A stretch of 64,000 bases of DNA from Polyangium fumosum (GCF_005144585.1 NZ_SSMQ01000011.1:62001-126000), one strand, 5' to 3'. Positions 1 through 9,774 are shown, counted from the stretch's first letter. The notes: generated from the sequence alone by a model not told the origin. Program-made: numbers and translations.

Positions 1-1
1 G

Positions 2-397
2 ATCCTCGATCCGAAGACGGATCCCGCCGTCGTGATGCGCGAGAGTGAGCTCATGCTCTGCCCCTCGGTGACGGCGGCGGACGGCGACAAGGAAGGTGTG
101 CCCACGGTGCTCGTGGAGGCCGCCGGGACGGGCTTGCCCGCGATCGCGAGCCGGCACGCGGGGATCCCGGAGATCGTGGTCGATGGTGAGAGCGGTTTGC
201 TCTACGCCGAACGTGACGAGGAGGGCCTCGCCGCGGGCCTCGTGCGCCTCGCGAAGGACGTATCGCTCCGCGCGCGCATGGGCGAGGCGGCGCGGCAGAA
301 AGCGCTCGCGACCTACGACGCGCGCAAGCTCGCCATCACGCTGGAGGCGCACTACGACGCGCTAGCCGCGCTTGCTCTGCGTCGGTCTCTCGATTAA
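2..397 (+). CDS. Glycosyltransferase family 4 (GT-B), C-terminal part only
   Basis: The reading frame is open from the first bases of the window, so the N-terminal acceptor-binding half lies upstream. What remains is the C-terminal Rossmann half of a GT4-type glycosyltransferase. It shows the donor-binding pattern EGVPTVLVEAAGTGLPAIAS, with two glutamates seven residues apart that contact the nucleotide-sugar, followed by GIPEIVVDGESGLL and a C-terminal helical stretch that packs back on the N-domain. Such enzymes transfer a sugar from an activated donor during lipopolysaccharide or capsule assembly at the cytoplasmic membrane. It stops 6 bases before the next gene and very probably shares its operon. 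The sugar and acceptor cannot be predicted. Confidence 0.85.
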   Translation: MLDPKTDPAVVMRESELMLCPSVTAADGDKEGVPTVLVEAAGTGLPAIASRHAGIPEIVVDGESGLLYAERDEEGLAAGLVRLAKDVSLRARMGEAARQKALATYDARKLAITLEAHYDALAALALRRSLD

Positions 398-403
398 ACG
401 CTT

Positions 404-1198
404 TTGGCCGTGTCGCGTGAAAAGGTCGTCATCCTCGCGGGTGGCCAGGGGATGCGTCTCCGGGAGGAGACCGAGTTTCGGCCGAAGCCGATGATCACCA
501 TCGGGGATCGTCCGATCCTCTGGCACATCATGAAGAGCTACGCGCACCACGGGCTGCGCGACTTCATCGTGTGCCTCGGCTACCGGGGCGAGGTCATCAA
601 GCAGTACTTCCTCGACTACCGCGCCATGAGCCGCGACTTCACGCTGGATCTCGGCAAGGGCGGCGCGATCACGCTGCACGAGTCGCCGGCCGCCGAAGAA
701 GAAGATTTCCGGGTGACGCTCGCCGAGACCGGCCAGCGCGCGATGACCGGGGCGCGTATCAAGCGCATCGAGAAGTACGTCGATACGGACACGTTTTGCG
801 TGACCTACGGCGACGGCGTGTCGAACGTGGACATCGGGCGGCTGCTCGCGTTCCACCGGGAGCACGGGCGTATCGGCACGGTGACGGGCGTCTTCCCGCA
901 GTCGCGTTTCGGCGAGCTGCTCCGCGACGGCTCGCGTGTCGTCGAGTTCAACGAGAAGCCGCTCATGCACGACGGCTGCATCAACGGCGGGTTTTTCGTC
1001 TTCAGCCGCAAGTTCTTCGACTACCTCGAGGACGACGACGGCTGCGTGCTCGAAGGAAAACCCCTCGCGCGGCTGGCGAAGGACGGCGAGCTGATGGTCT
1101 ACGAGCACCGCGGCTTCTGGCAGTGCATGGACACGATGCGTGATCTGGAGATGCTCCGGAGCCTCTGGACAGGAGGAGCGCCGTGGAAGGTCTGGTGA
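404..1198 (+). CDS. rfbF: Glucose-1-phosphate cytidylyltransferase
   Basis: Makes CDP-glucose from glucose-1-phosphate and CTP, the first step towards CDP-linked 6-deoxy and 3,6-dideoxy sugars. The 264-residue length is normal for the family. The N-terminus has the nucleotidyltransferase loop [12 protein letters not shown] with conserved arginine, then [18 protein letters not shown] (the P-K-P-M lysine contacts the phosphate) and the central YGDGVSNVD metal-binding region. Start is TTG at 404; GTG at 410 is in frame and equally possible because neither has a clear ribosome-binding site. The 3' end overlaps the next gene by 16 bases, and that gene encodes the enzyme using CDP-glucose, which supports the assignment. 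Confidence 0.93.
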   Translation: MAVSREKVVILAGGQGMRLREETEFRPKPMITIGDRPILWHIMKSYAHHGLRDFIVCLGYRGEVIKQYFLDYRAMSRDFTLDLGKGGAITLHESPAAEEEDFRVTLAETGQRAMTGARIKRIEKYVDTDTFCVTYGDGVSNVDIGRLLAFHREHGRIGTVTGVFPQSRFGELLRDGSRVVEFNEKPLMHDGCINGGFFVFSRKFFDYLEDDDGCVLEGKPLARLAKDGELMVYEHRGFWQCMDTMRDLEMLRSLWTGGAPWKVW

Positions 1199-2220
1199 GG
1201 GACGAGGAGGCGGATCGCGCGTTCTTCCGCGATCGGAACGTCCTCGTCACGGGCGCGACGGGGCTGCTCGGATCGTGGCTCAGCGAGCGGCTCGTGTCGC
1301 TCGGCGCGAACGTCGTGGGCCTCGTGCGCGATTTCGTGCCCACGTCGAGGCTCTTCGTTGCAGGGTCGAAGGGGACGACGATCGCCGAGGGCATGACGCT
1401 CGTGAGCGGCGACATCCGCGACCGCGAGCTGCTCGAACGCGTGATGGGCGAGCACGAGATCGACTCGGTCTTCCACCTCGCCGCGCAGACCATCGTGGGC
1501 ATCGCGAACGCGAACCCGGTGAGCACGTTCGAGAGCAACGTCGCCGGCGCGTGGAACGTGTTCGAGGCGGCGCGCAGGTCGCCGAAGGTGCGCCGCGTGT
1601 TGCTCGCGTCGAGCGACAAGGCCTACGGCTCGCACGAGACGTTGCCCTACACCGAGGCGATGGCGCTGCGGGGCGAGCACCCGTATGACGTCTCGAAGTC
1701 GTGTGCAGACCTCATCGCCCGGACGTACTGGGTGACCTACCGGCTGCCCATCACCATCACCCGCTGCGCGAACCTCTACGGCGGCGGGGATCTCAACTGG
1801 AACCGCATCGTGCCCGGCGTGATCCGCGACATCGTCGCCGGCCGCAGGCCCGTCATCCGCAGCGACGGCACGCTCATCCGCGACTACCTCTACGTGGAAG
1901 ACGCGGTCGACGCGTACCTCGATCTCGCCCGCGCGATGGAAGATCCCGCCGTCCACGGCGAGGCCTTCAACATCTCGGCGGGCAACCAGCTCACGGTGCT
2001 GGAGATGACGCGCGCGATTCTGGAGCGTATGGGGTCGACGCTGGAGCCGGATGTGCGCGGGCAAGCGACGCACGAGATCGCGCACCAGTACCTCGACGCC
2101 GAGAAGGCGCGGCGCGTGCTCGGCATCAAGCCCCGGTACGGGCTCGTCGCCGGCCTCGATCGCACGACCGCCTGGTACCGCGATTTCCTCGCGCGTGAAG
2201 GCCGCCGCGCCGCCGGATGA
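1183..2220 (+). CDS. rfbG: CDP-glucose 4,6-dehydratase (SDR family)
   Basis: Extended short-chain dehydrogenase that converts CDP-glucose to CDP-4-dehydro-6-deoxyglucose, the branch point to several deoxysugars. Visible are the NAD-binding glycine motif [11 protein letters not shown] (about residues 22-32), the SSDKAYG strand with the catalytic Ser/Thr region, and the YxxxK catalytic pair in HPYDVSKS (about residue 167). 345 residues is close to the family norm. The GTG start at 1183 is preceded by AGGAG a few bases upstream, although this places the start inside rfbF. It overlaps the flippase gene by 4 bases (ATGA). No downstream RfbH-type dehydrase is present in the window, so the final sugar is unknown. 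Confidence 0.9.
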   Translation: MEGLVRDEEADRAFFRDRNVLVTGATGLLGSWLSERLVSLGANVVGLVRDFVPTSRLFVAGSKGTTIAEGMTLVSGDIRDRELLERVMGEHEIDSVFHLAAQTIVGIANANPVSTFESNVAGAWNVFEAARRSPKVRRVLLASSDKAYGSHETLPYTEAMALRGEHPYDVSKSCADLIARTYWVTYRLPITITRCANLYGGGDLNWNRIVPGVIRDIVAGRRPVIRSDGTLIRDYLYVEDAVDAYLDLARAMEDPAVHGEAFNISAGNQLTVLEMTRAILERMGSTLEPDVRGQATHEIAHQYLDAEKARRVLGIKPRYGLVAGLDRTTAWYRDFLAREGRRAAG

Positions 2221-3749
2221 GCCTTCTACGGAGCGCGGCGCGCGGCGGGGTCGCGCTCGGGGCGAGCCAGACCTTCGCCACGGCCCTCGGCTGGGTGCGG
2301 ACGCTCGTCCTGGCGCGGCTGCTCGTGCCCGAGGACTTCGGCCTCGTCGGGCTCTGCACGGTGCTGCTCGGCTTCCTCGGCGCGCTGAGCGACATGGGCC
2401 TCACGGCCGCGACGATCCAGCGCAAGGAGCTTTCGGACGGCCACCGCGACGCCGCCTTCTGGATGAGCATCTCGATGGGCGCCGTGCTCTTCGTCGCGAG
2501 CGTCGCCGCGGCCCCGGCCCTCGCGGCCTTTTACGGCGAGCCGCGCGTGGTGTCGCTCGTCGTGGTCTCCGCGCTCCCGCTGCTCATCGGCCCCTTCGCC
2601 TCGACGCACGCCGCGCTCTTGCGGCGTGATCTTCGCTTCGGGCGTGTCGCCGCCATCGAGGCCGGGCGCAACGTCGCGGCGAGCGCGGCGACGCTCGGGC
2701 TCGCGGCGTTCGGCGTCGGGTACTGGTCGCTCGTGTTCGGGCCGCTCGCGAGCCATGTCGTGTCCGTCGTCGCGTACACGCTGTCGAGCCCGTTCCGGCC
2801 GCGCTTTCGCGCGACGTGGACGCATGCGCGTGAGCTCTTCTCGTTCAGCGCGTACGTCGCGGGGGCGAGCGCCATCAATTACCTGTCGGCGAACATGGAC
2901 TACATGATCGTCGGCAAGCGGCTCGGGACCGCGGCGCTCGGTACGTACACGTTCGCGTACGAGACGATGACGTTCCCGCTGACGCGTATCGCCTCGCTCT
3001 TCAGCCAGGTGATGTTCCCGGCGTTCGCGACGATCCAGGACAAGCTCGACGAGATGCGCGAGACGTACCTGAAGATCACGCGCGCCGTGGCGATCGTGAG
3101 CTTTCCGATCCTCGCGTGGGTGGCGGTCGTCGCGCCCGAGCTCGTGGCGTTGCTCTACGGGCCGCGGTGGCTGCCGGCGGTGGGGCCGCTGCGCGCGCTC
3201 AGCGTGGCGGGTGCGCTGAAGGCCGTGGGCACGCTCGTGGGGATCATCTTCAAGTCCCGCGGCAAACCCGCGGTGGAGCTCTACTGGAACATCGCGTGGC
3301 TCGTGGGGCTCACGGTGGCGCTGATCATCGGCGTGAACTGGGGGGCCTTCGGCGTCGCCGTGAGCATCTCGATCCTCTGCGTGCCCGGTACGCTCTTCAC
3401 GGAGTGGCTGGCGTGCCGCTACATCGAGATGAAGCTCTCGCGGCTGCTCGGCGTGCTCGTCGTGCCGACCGTGGCCGTCGTGGTCGCGACCGCGGCCGGG
3501 GCGATCGCGCGGCTCGAGCTCGCGACGCTCCTGCCCGCGGGGGTCGTCGGAGACGTCGCGCGGCTCGGGGGGCTCACGTTGATCATGCTGCTCGTGTACG
3601 TCGCGACGCTGCGCGTGATCTACCCGCCGATCACCGCCGAGGTGCGCGCGTTCCTCGGGTTCTTCAAGCGCGACAAGAAGGCGCCCGCGAAGGCCCCGAC
3701 GGAGGCCGAGACGCCTGCCGAGGAAGCGGCCCCGAAGGAGGCACACTGA
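2217..3749 (+). CDS. Polysaccharide flippase (MOP superfamily, Wzx/WzxC-like)
   Basis: A 510-residue polytopic membrane protein with about 12-14 hydrophobic segments, starting with the typical amphipathic opening [20 protein letters not shown]. The family moves undecaprenyl-linked oligosaccharide units across the inner membrane in Wzy-dependent capsule or O-antigen assembly. The N-terminal [13 protein letters not shown] and the '[10 protein letters not shown]' region match the lipopolysaccharide-exporter (WzxC/RfbX) branch. The last 30 residues are Lys/Ala/Glu-rich and probably a cytoplasmic tail. Start ATG at 2217 overlaps the rfbG stop, and its own stop overlaps the next start (TGATG), so rfbF-rfbG-flippase-amidotransferase form one tightly coupled operon. 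Confidence 0.9.
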   Translation: MSLLRSAARGGVALGASQTFATALGWVRTLVLARLLVPEDFGLVGLCTVLLGFLGALSDMGLTAATIQRKELSDGHRDAAFWMSISMGAVLFVASVAAAPALAAFYGEPRVVSLVVVSALPLLIGPFASTHAALLRRDLRFGRVAAIEAGRNVAASAATLGLAAFGVGYWSLVFGPLASHVVSVVAYTLSSPFRPRFRATWTHARELFSFSAYVAGASAINYLSANMDYMIVGKRLGTAALGTYTFAYETMTFPLTRIASLFSQVMFPAFATIQDKLDEMRETYLKITRAVAIVSFPILAWVAVVAPELVALLYGPRWLPAVGPLRALSVAGALKAVGTLVGIIFKSRGKPAVELYWNIAWLVGLTVALIIGVNWGAFGVAVSISILCVPGTLFTEWLACRYIEMKLSRLLGVLVVPTVAVVVATAAGAIARLELATLLPAGVVGDVARLGGLTLIMLLVYVATLRVIYPPITAEVRAFLGFFKRDKKAPAKAPTEAETPAEEAAPKEAH

Positions 3750-5464
3750 TGCCGACGCTCGTCGGCGTGTACACGCCCGCGGGGGCCGAGCGCGAAGGCG
3801 CCGCGCTTTTTCGTGAGCTCACGCGTGATCTCGGGAGCGCGGCTTCGTCGCTGCACGAAGGTCCTCTCCGCGCGGCCCTTTTCCCGCAGCATGCCGGCGA
3901 GCGCATCGTTTGCCCCGGCGCGCCCGGCGCCGCGGGGCATGCGATCGGCTTCGGCGGCGATGAGCAGAAGAGCCCTGCCGCGCGCCTCGTCCCGCCGTGG
4001 CTCCTCTGCCGCTGGGATGCCGCGCGGGGCGTGGCCGTCGTCGAGGTCGATCGCCACGGCTTCGCGCTCGTCTACGTCCGCACCGTGGGCGCGTGTGTCG
4101 TGTTCTCCACGTCCGCGGGGCGCCTCGGGCAGCTCGCGCCGCGCTCTTCGCTCGATCGCCACGCGCTCGCCGAGCTGCTCGCCTTCGACCACCTGCTCGG
4201 CGAGCGCACGTTGCGCCGCGAGGTCAACGCGCTGCCACAAGGCGCGGCCCTCGAGATCGGCCCCGCGGGCCCGAGCTTTCCGCGGCGCTTCCGGTACGCC
4301 GAGCTTCCGATCGATCGCGGGACGTCGCCGGCTGCGGCCGTCTCCGCGTTGATCCCGCTCTGGCGCGAGGGGCTCGCGGACGCGCTCGCGACCCGCGGGG
4401 ATCAGCCGCTCGTCGTTCCCCTGAGCGGCGGCCTCGACTCGCGGCTTTTGCTCGCGACGGCCGCCTCCGCGGGTGCGTCTGCCTCGGCCTTCACGTTCTC
4501 CGGCACCGGCGAGCGTACGCCCGACATCGGCATCGCCGAAGAGGTCTGCCGCGTGCTCGGCGTCCCGTGGCGCGCGCTTGGCCTCGACGACGATTGGCTC
4601 GTCGATCACGCCGTCCGCGCGTCCGCGCTGACGGACGGTCAGCTCAATTTGCTGCACGCCTACGGCATCAGCCTGACGGGCTCGTTCCCCGAGGGGATGC
4701 TGCGGCTCGACGGGTTTGCCGGCGACGTCGTGCTCGGCGCGAGTTTCCTCCGCCGCGAGCACCTCACCGCGCGGAGCCCCGAGGCGCGCCACCGCTTGCT
4801 CTGGGCTTCGCGTGCTCGCCTCGAACGCCCGGCCTGGCGAGAGCTGCTCGTGCCCGAGGCCCGCGGCGAGATGCTTGATCTCGCCCGCGCCTCCCTCACG
4901 AAGAGCCTCGAAGCCGATCCGCTCGACGATCCCCGCTGGTCCGACTTCTGGATCCTGCGGCACCGCATCCGGCGCTTCACGGTGAACGGCCCGCTGCTCT
5001 GGCGCGGCGTGGCGCGCTCGGCGTTCCCGTTCTTCGCGCCGGGCTTCATCGATCGGCTGCTCGCGGTCGCGCCCGAGGCGCGCCTCGATGCCGCGCTCCA
5101 GGCCTCCTTCTTCTGGGAGGGATTTCCTCACATGGCGGCGATCCCCTGGCAGCGCATCGGCTGGCCCGTGCCGCGCGGGGGCGTCGTGGAGACGCTCGTC
5201 CGCCGCCTGCGCAAGCCGCCGTATCCGCCCGCCGCGGCCTTCTTCGATCACGACGCGGTCTTCCGCAGATCGGCGCGGCTTCGTGGGTTTCTCCGCGACC
5301 TGCTCCTCGATCCGCGGACCGGGGTCGATCGCTTCGGCTGTTTCGATCGGGCCTCCGTCGCGCGGCTCCTCGCGGGCGTCGAGGCGGGCTCGCGCCGTGG
5401 CATGCCGCAGATCGCCCTGCTCGCGAGCCTGGTGCTCTCCGAGCGCGTGTGGGCGCCGCGCTGA
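3749..5464 (+). CDS. Asparagine-synthase-like amidotransferase, copy 1 (no Cys2)
   Basis: 571 residues built as an N-terminal Ntn-hydrolase-like domain (about 1-190) followed by a PP-loop ATP pyrophosphatase domain. The PP-loop is seen as PLSGGLDSRLLLA (about residue 225). The family activates a carboxylate by adenylation and transfers ammonia. Class II glutaminases need Cys at position 2, but this protein begins MPTLVGVY, so glutamine hydrolysis is unlikely; it may use free ammonia, depend on a separate glutaminase or do different chemistry, as beta-lactam synthetases do. Its place directly behind a flippase gene (TGATG overlap) suggests modification of a sugar acid or other glycan acid. The substrate is inferred from context only. 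Confidence 0.8.
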   Translation: MPTLVGVYTPAGAEREGAALFRELTRDLGSAASSLHEGPLRAALFPQHAGERIVCPGAPGAAGHAIGFGGDEQKSPAARLVPPWLLCRWDAARGVAVVEVDRHGFALVYVRTVGACVVFSTSAGRLGQLAPRSSLDRHALAELLAFDHLLGERTLRREVNALPQGAALEIGPAGPSFPRRFRYAELPIDRGTSPAAAVSALIPLWREGLADALATRGDQPLVVPLSGGLDSRLLLATAASAGASASAFTFSGTGERTPDIGIAEEVCRVLGVPWRALGLDDDWLVDHAVRASALTDGQLNLLHAYGISLTGSFPEGMLRLDGFAGDVVLGASFLRREHLTARSPEARHRLLWASRARLERPAWRELLVPEARGEMLDLARASLTKSLEADPLDDPRWSDFWILRHRIRRFTVNGPLLWRGVARSAFPFFAPGFIDRLLAVAPEARLDAALQASFFWEGFPHMAAIPWQRIGWPVPRGGVVETLVRRLRKPPYPPAAAFFDHDAVFRRSARLRGFLRDLLLDPRTGVDRFGCFDRASVARLLAGVEAGSRRGMPQIALLASLVLSERVWAPR

Positions 5465-5470
5465 GCCGCT

Positions 5471-6043
5471 TTACGTAGGCTTTCGCGCGAGCACGCACGC
5501 GATCTGCCACGGGGAGAAGATCCGCCGCAGCGCGCGCTTGAAGCCTTGGTAGTGCTCGGGTGCGCGGATGGTCAGGACCTCCTGGCGCAGCACGTCGGGC
5601 CAGCCGAGCAGCGCCGCGAGCTCGGCCGCCGTCGGGCGGTACCCCGTGTCGATCGGATCGCGGTGGATCGGGTACCGACGCGGCACCGTCAGCACGAGGA
5701 GGCCGCCGGGCGCGACGACCCGCGCCACGTGACGGAGCGTCGCCTCGCGATCGGTCACGTGCTCCAGGAGGTTCGTGCAGAGCACGAGGTCGAAGGTGCG
5801 ATCGACGCCCTTCAGGTTCGTCACGTCGGCGACGATGTCGACGCCCGGCTCCGGCCGCGCGTCGAGGTGCAGCACCTCGAGGCCTCGCGCGCGGAGCGGC
5901 GCGAACACGTTCCGATCGAGGTGCGGCTGCACGACGGTGCGGAAGTGGAGCGTGGAGGAGCCGATGTCGAGCACCGTCGCGCCCTTTTCGAGCGGCGTTG
6001 CTTCGAGCACGTCGCGGATCCACTCCGACTCGTCGACGAACAC
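5471..6043 (-). CDS. Class I SAM-dependent methyltransferase
   Basis: 190-residue Methyltransf_11-like protein. The SAM-binding motif I is seen as ATVLDIGSST (about 22-31); an acidic strand end (VLHLDARPE) and the DLVLCTNLLEHV motif (about 83-94) follow. The N-terminal region is short, so it is a single-domain enzyme. It converges with the amidotransferase gene, only 6 bases apart, and is divergent from the second amidotransferase. It probably methylates a sugar or glycan precursor, which is inference from the locus. Start GTG at 6043 has an AAGGGG sequence 5 bases upstream. The methyl acceptor cannot be told from sequence. Confidence 0.82.
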   Translation of the reverse strand: MFVDESEWIRDVLEATPLEKGATVLDIGSSTLHFRTVVQPHLDRNVFAPLRARGLEVLHLDARPEPGVDIVADVTNLKGVDRTFDLVLCTNLLEHVTDREATLRHVARVVAPGGLLVLTVPRRYPIHRDPIDTGYRPTAAELAALLGWPDVLRQEVLTIRAPEHYQGFKRALRRIFSPWQIACVLARKPT

Positions 6044-6120
6044 CCGAACCCCTTGTCACACGAGGCCGCCTCCGCGCAAGCACGAGCCTCGGGATCGGGT
6101 ATACAGGCCCCGGCGCGCCG
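6044..6120. promoter_or_regulatory. Divergent promoter region between methyltransferase and amidotransferase copy 2
   Basis: The 77-base divergent gap contains GGGTATACAG, giving a good -10-like hexamer TATACA at 6100-6105 on the plus strand, 15 bases before the ATG at 6121. In DNA this GC-rich such a hexamer stands out. No convincing -35 was identified. No operator palindrome was seen. Confidence 0.4.
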
Positions 6121-7944
6121 ATGTCCTCGTGTTACCTCGCCCTCCGCCTGAAGAACCCCCAAGGCCTGCCCGAGGGCCTCTCCGCGCGCCTCGATCGCGC
6201 CTTGCCGTTCGTGCCGGAGGCGCGGTTCTCGGCTGCGCGCGGCGGCATCCAGCTCTGGGCCTTCCTCCGCGACGAGGGGCTCTGGCCCGAGCCGCGCTGG
6301 CACGAGGATATGAGCGGGGCCGCGGTGATCACGGGGTACGGCGTGGCCGACGATCGCCGCCTCCTCGGCGCGGCGGACGTGCTGCGGGAGGCCGACGCCC
6401 CGGCCCTGCGCCGCCGGTTTCACGGCGAGTGGTCGATGTGCAAGCTCACGGACGAGGGGCTCTTCGTGGCCTGTGATCCGGTCGGCACCGAGCACGTGTA
6501 CATGACGGAGCAGCCGGGGTTTTTCGCGGTTTCGAACCGCGCGCGCCTGCTCTGGGAGCTGATGAAGGCGCTCGGCCCGCGCCCCGTGCCCGATTTCGAG
6601 GCGCTCGGCGGGCTCATCTCGCCCGGCTACCTCGTCTGCACCGAAGGCACGGCCGTGCGCGGCGTGCGGCTCGTCGACGCCCACACGGCCGTCGTCGTGC
6701 CCCGCGACGCGGGCCCCGTCGAGATCCGCGCGCTCGGCGGCGGTGAGCCCGCGATCCCGGGCGCGGCGCCCGATTGGGACACGCTCGCGGAGCATTTGCG
6801 TTCGAACTTCGCGTGGATCGCGGGGACGAACAAACCGATCCTCGCCGCGCTGACCGGAGGCAAGGACAGCCGGCTCGTCCTCGCGGCCTTGAAGAGCGCG
6901 GGCCTGGAGAAGCGCGCGAGCCTCTACATCAGCGTGCCGCCCGAGCACGCCGATCACCTCGCGGCGCGGCGCATCGCCGATCGGTTCGGCCTGAACCTCG
7001 AACGGAAGAGCCCGCCGCCGCGCACCCGCATCCTCGAAGACATGCGCCGCCACGTGGCGCTGACCGAGGGCGCGCTCAACGCGTGGGACATGACGGGCGC
7101 GGTCACGTACCACGCGCGCCTCGGCCTGCACGGGCTCTTCGGCGAGCTCTACCGCAGCCGCGGCGCAGCCTCGCCCGATCCCGAGGCCGCCGCGCGTTTC
7201 TGGTTCAGCTCGCCGAACCTCGGCGGCGTGCTCCGCCCGGAGGCGCTCGCGCCGCAGATCACGCGGACGGCGCGCTGGATGAAGGGCGAGCTCGATCGCG
7301 GTACGGCGCCCGAGCACCTGCACGAGGCCTACTACGCGCGGCAGTACGTGCCGCGCTGGATCGGCCAGGCGCGGCTCGGCGACGGCATCACCGCGCTCGT
7401 CCTGAACCTGCTCTACCACCCCGCGATCCAGCGCGCGTTCGGGGGGCTGCCGCTCGCGGACCGCACGAGTGATCGCGTGCACTTCGAGCTCATGTCGCGG
7501 CTCTGGCCCGAGCTCGTGGAGCTGCCCTTCGCGAACGCGTCGTGGAAGGCCGACATGGTCGCGCGGAGCACGAACGCACGCGCGGCGATCACGACCGAGC
7601 CCGTGCGGCACGCGCGTCCGATCCTGGGCTCGGGCTGGCAAGAGCCCGCGCTCGTGGGGCAGTGGCGTGTGATCCGCGAGCGCCTCGAAGACGCGAGCTC
7701 GTTGCTGGAACCCCTCGTGGTCCCGGCGCGCCTGCGGGCGTTCCTCGACGTGGCCGCGGTCGTGCTCGGCGTGCCCCAGCCCGTGTCCTCGCGGGCGCGC
7801 ACGGCCCTGCGCTCGCCGCTCTTGCTCTTGCACGCGCGGTCGCACAAGGCGCGCATCCTGCGGATCGTGCTCGGCCTGCTCACGGTCGTGGAGCTCGAAG
7901 GCGAGCTGCGCGAGGCCGAGTCCGCGATCGTGCGTGTGACCTGA
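6121..7944 (+). CDS. Asparagine-synthase-like protein, copy 2 (no Cys2)
   Basis: 607 residues with the same two-part plan as the gene at 3749: an N-terminal amidotransferase-like domain and a PP-loop synthetase domain with ALTGGKDSRLVLA (about residue 240). The start is MSSCYLAL, so the nucleophilic Cys2 of class II glutaminases is missing; Cys4 is not at the correct position. The two proteins are clearly diverged, so this is an old paralogue pair and not a recent duplication. It has its own promoter region and converges with the GT2 gene at 6 bases. A role in amidating or ligating a glycan-linked acid is a guess. The ATG at 6121 was chosen because upstream in-frame sequence is only the antisense of the methyltransferase gene. 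Confidence 0.75.
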   Translation: MSSCYLALRLKNPQGLPEGLSARLDRALPFVPEARFSAARGGIQLWAFLRDEGLWPEPRWHEDMSGAAVITGYGVADDRRLLGAADVLREADAPALRRRFHGEWSMCKLTDEGLFVACDPVGTEHVYMTEQPGFFAVSNRARLLWELMKALGPRPVPDFEALGGLISPGYLVCTEGTAVRGVRLVDAHTAVVVPRDAGPVEIRALGGGEPAIPGAAPDWDTLAEHLRSNFAWIAGTNKPILAALTGGKDSRLVLAALKSAGLEKRASLYISVPPEHADHLAARRIADRFGLNLERKSPPPRTRILEDMRRHVALTEGALNAWDMTGAVTYHARLGLHGLFGELYRSRGAASPDPEAAARFWFSSPNLGGVLRPEALAPQITRTARWMKGELDRGTAPEHLHEAYYARQYVPRWIGQARLGDGITALVLNLLYHPAIQRAFGGLPLADRTSDRVHFELMSRLWPELVELPFANASWKADMVARSTNARAAITTEPVRHARPILGSGWQEPALVGQWRVIRERLEDASSLLEPLVVPARLRAFLDVAAVVLGVPQPVSSRARTALRSPLLLLHARSHKARILRIVLGLLTVVELEGELREAESAIVRVT

Positions 7945-7950
7945 GGGCCG

Positions 7951-8928
7951 TCAGCGCCGCTTCACGCGGTCGAAGATCGGCATGCGCGCGATCATCGACT
8001 GCGCCGCGCGCATGCCGGCGAGGACGACTTCTTCCGTGGGCGTGCGCTTGCGGACGGGCTTTTTCCGCGCGTCGAAGGTCGCCATGTACGCGTCGAACGC
8101 GGGCTCGATACCTGTGATGTTCTTGCGCACGTCCTTGTACCGGCGCGACTTCCAGATGAACTCCCGCGCCGAGCGGCAGTAGTCGTGCCGCATGATCATG
8201 CCCGGCGCGTAGACGGAGCGCAGCGCGGGGAAGGCGTGTTTCATGCGGTAGGCGAGGTAGAGCCCTTCGCCGCCGTAAAGATCGTCGCGGAAGCCGCCGA
8301 TCGCGAGGTAGACGGCGCGGCGGATCAGCATGTTGCCCTCGGTGGAGACGTTGTCCTCGTCCCACAGATCGTCGCCGCGGTCGTAGTGGCCGGCCCACAC
8401 GTTGTACCAGGGGTGCTTGTGCGGGACGATGCGGCCACGCGCGGCGCCGATGGTCTCGTCGCGGAAGAGGTTCACGCCGTACTCGACCCAGTCGGGCACG
8501 ACGAGGCCGTCGTCGTCGATGTAGGCCACGAGCTCGCCGCGCGCCCAGCCCATCGCCGCGTTGCGCGCCACGTTGAGCGGCAGCCCGTCGCGCAGGCGGA
8601 GCTCGACGTCGACGAGGTTGCCGTACCGATCCCGCAGATGGTCGAGGCCGCCGCTGTCCGCGAGGAGGATCTCGTAAGGCAGATCGAGCGCGACGGTTTG
8701 CCCGCGGAGGTGGCGCAGGCAGTCGAGCAGGTAGTCGGCGGCGCGGTAGGAGATCACGACGAGCGTGACCGCGGGATCTTTGACCTCGCGGCGCACGACG
8801 AGCTCGCGGAACTCGGAGGCGTATCGGGCGCGAAACGCCTCGCCGAGGCGCTTTTCCTCGTCGCCGATCCCCGCGCGGTCCGGCAGCGTCGGAAGTCTCT
8901 CCTCGGAGGGCTCGTGGGTCGTCTGCAT
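7951..8928 (-). CDS. Glycosyltransferase family 2
   Basis: GT-A fold transferase of 325 residues. The N-terminal 55 residues are an extension; the catalytic domain begins at VTLVVISYRAADYLLDCL, continues with LADSGG (nucleotide-binding aspartate) and has the DxD-like metal site AYIDDDGLV at about 135. The later GGFRDDLYGGEGLYLAYRM matches the G-x-F-D-E...-ED-x-D acceptor/catalytic region of GT2 enzymes. It is transcribed after the zinc-ribbon methyltransferase gene, 3 bases apart, so the two form an operon. It probably adds a sugar during surface polysaccharide synthesis; donor and linkage are unknown. Confidence 0.87.
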   Translation of the reverse strand: MQTTHEPSEERLPTLPDRAGIGDEEKRLGEAFRARYASEFRELVVRREVKDPAVTLVVISYRAADYLLDCLRHLRGQTVALDLPYEILLADSGGLDHLRDRYGNLVDVELRLRDGLPLNVARNAAMGWARGELVAYIDDDGLVVPDWVEYGVNLFRDETIGAARGRIVPHKHPWYNVWAGHYDRGDDLWDEDNVSTEGNMLIRRAVYLAIGGFRDDLYGGEGLYLAYRMKHAFPALRSVYAPGMIMRHDYCRSAREFIWKSRRYKDVRKNITGIEPAFDAYMATFDARKKPVRKRTPTEEVVLAGMRAAQSMIARMPIFDRVKRR

Positions 8929-8931
8929 GGG

Positions 8932-9774
8932 TCAAGCGGCGCCCGCGGAGGGCTTTTTGCACACGAGGAACTTGCGCGGGTGGATGCCGTAGCGCGCCCG
9001 CGTCGCTTCGTCGAACGTGCGCTCGACGTCGACGATCTCGACCTCGAAGCCGATCTTGCGCAGCCGATCCGGGAGATCGTGCCCATAGCGGCGTCGGTGC
9101 ATCGCCTCCTCGGGCCGCGCCCTGCCGTACTCCTCGGTGGGCGCGTTCCAGTTCATCGCGTTGTCGAGCAGGCCGACGCCGCCCGGCGCGAGGATGCGGT
9201 AGAGCTCGCGCATCGCGCGGTCGTCGTCCTCGATGAGGTCGAGCACGTGGAAGCAGACCCAGAGGTCGAAGGTCGCGTCGGCGAACGGCGCGGCGACGAG
9301 GTCCCCGCGCACCATCGCGTGCGGCGCGTAGAGGTCGAACGAGACGTAGTCGACGTCGTCCGGGAAGAAGCGGCGCGAGTTCGAGAGGGGCCCGATGTCG
9401 AGCACGCGGCGGCGCTTCTCACCGAAGAAAGGGGCGAGCGTGTCGCGGCAAAAGAGCGGCAGGAGGCGGACGCGATCGGTCGAGCCGCACGCGTAGCAGA
9501 GCGTGTCCTCGCGGTAGCTGTCGACGTAGTAGATCGGCCCGAAGCGCTCGCCGCTCCAGCCGCAGAGCGTGCAGTCCCGATCGCCCCCGCGGCCCCGGAG
9601 GGCGCCGCCGATCTCGCGGCCGAGCGCGCGGAAGGCGCGAACGCCGTTGTCGACGCCGTCCTTGCGGCCGAGCTTGGCGAAGCGGGCCATCGCGACGCCG
9701 ATCGCGGCGGCGCGGCCGAGGTAGGCGCGCGCGCGCACGAGCGGGCCCGGAGCGGGAAGAGTCGTGCGAGTCAC
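8932..9774 (-). CDS. SAM-dependent methyltransferase with N-terminal zinc ribbon
   Basis: About 280 residues. Residues about 65-95 hold two Cys pairs, CTLCGW and CYACGS, which make a zinc-ribbon-like knuckle. The methyltransferase core follows with RRVLDIGPLS as motif I and DLWVCFHVLDLIEDDDRAM as motif III/IV. This combination is common for methyltransferases in glycosyltransferase clusters. Two starts are possible: TTG at 9792, or GTG at 9774, preferred here because a -10-like TAGACG lies exactly 7 bases before it and neither start has a ribosome-binding site. It is 3 bases upstream of the GT2 gene in the same operon. The acceptor is unknown. Confidence 0.78.
   Translation of the reverse strand: MTRTTLPAPGPLVRARAYLGRAAAIGVAMARFAKLGRKDGVDNGVRAFRALGREIGGALRGRGGDRDCTLCGWSGERFGPIYYVDSYREDTLCYACGSTDRVRLLPLFCRDTLAPFFGEKRRRVLDIGPLSNSRRFFPDDVDYVSFDLYAPHAMVRGDLVAAPFADATFDLWVCFHVLDLIEDDDRAMRELYRILAPGGVGLLDNAMNWNAPTEEYGRARPEEAMHRRRYGHDLPDRLRKIGFEVEIVDVERTFDEATRARYGIHPRKFLVCKKPSAGAA

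Noticed and set aside
3116-3748. N-terminal extension of amidotransferase copy 1 into the flippase gene
   Set aside because: It is Arg/Gly/Ala-rich out-of-frame sequence over the flippase; the TGATG overlap at 3747-3751 gives a natural start.
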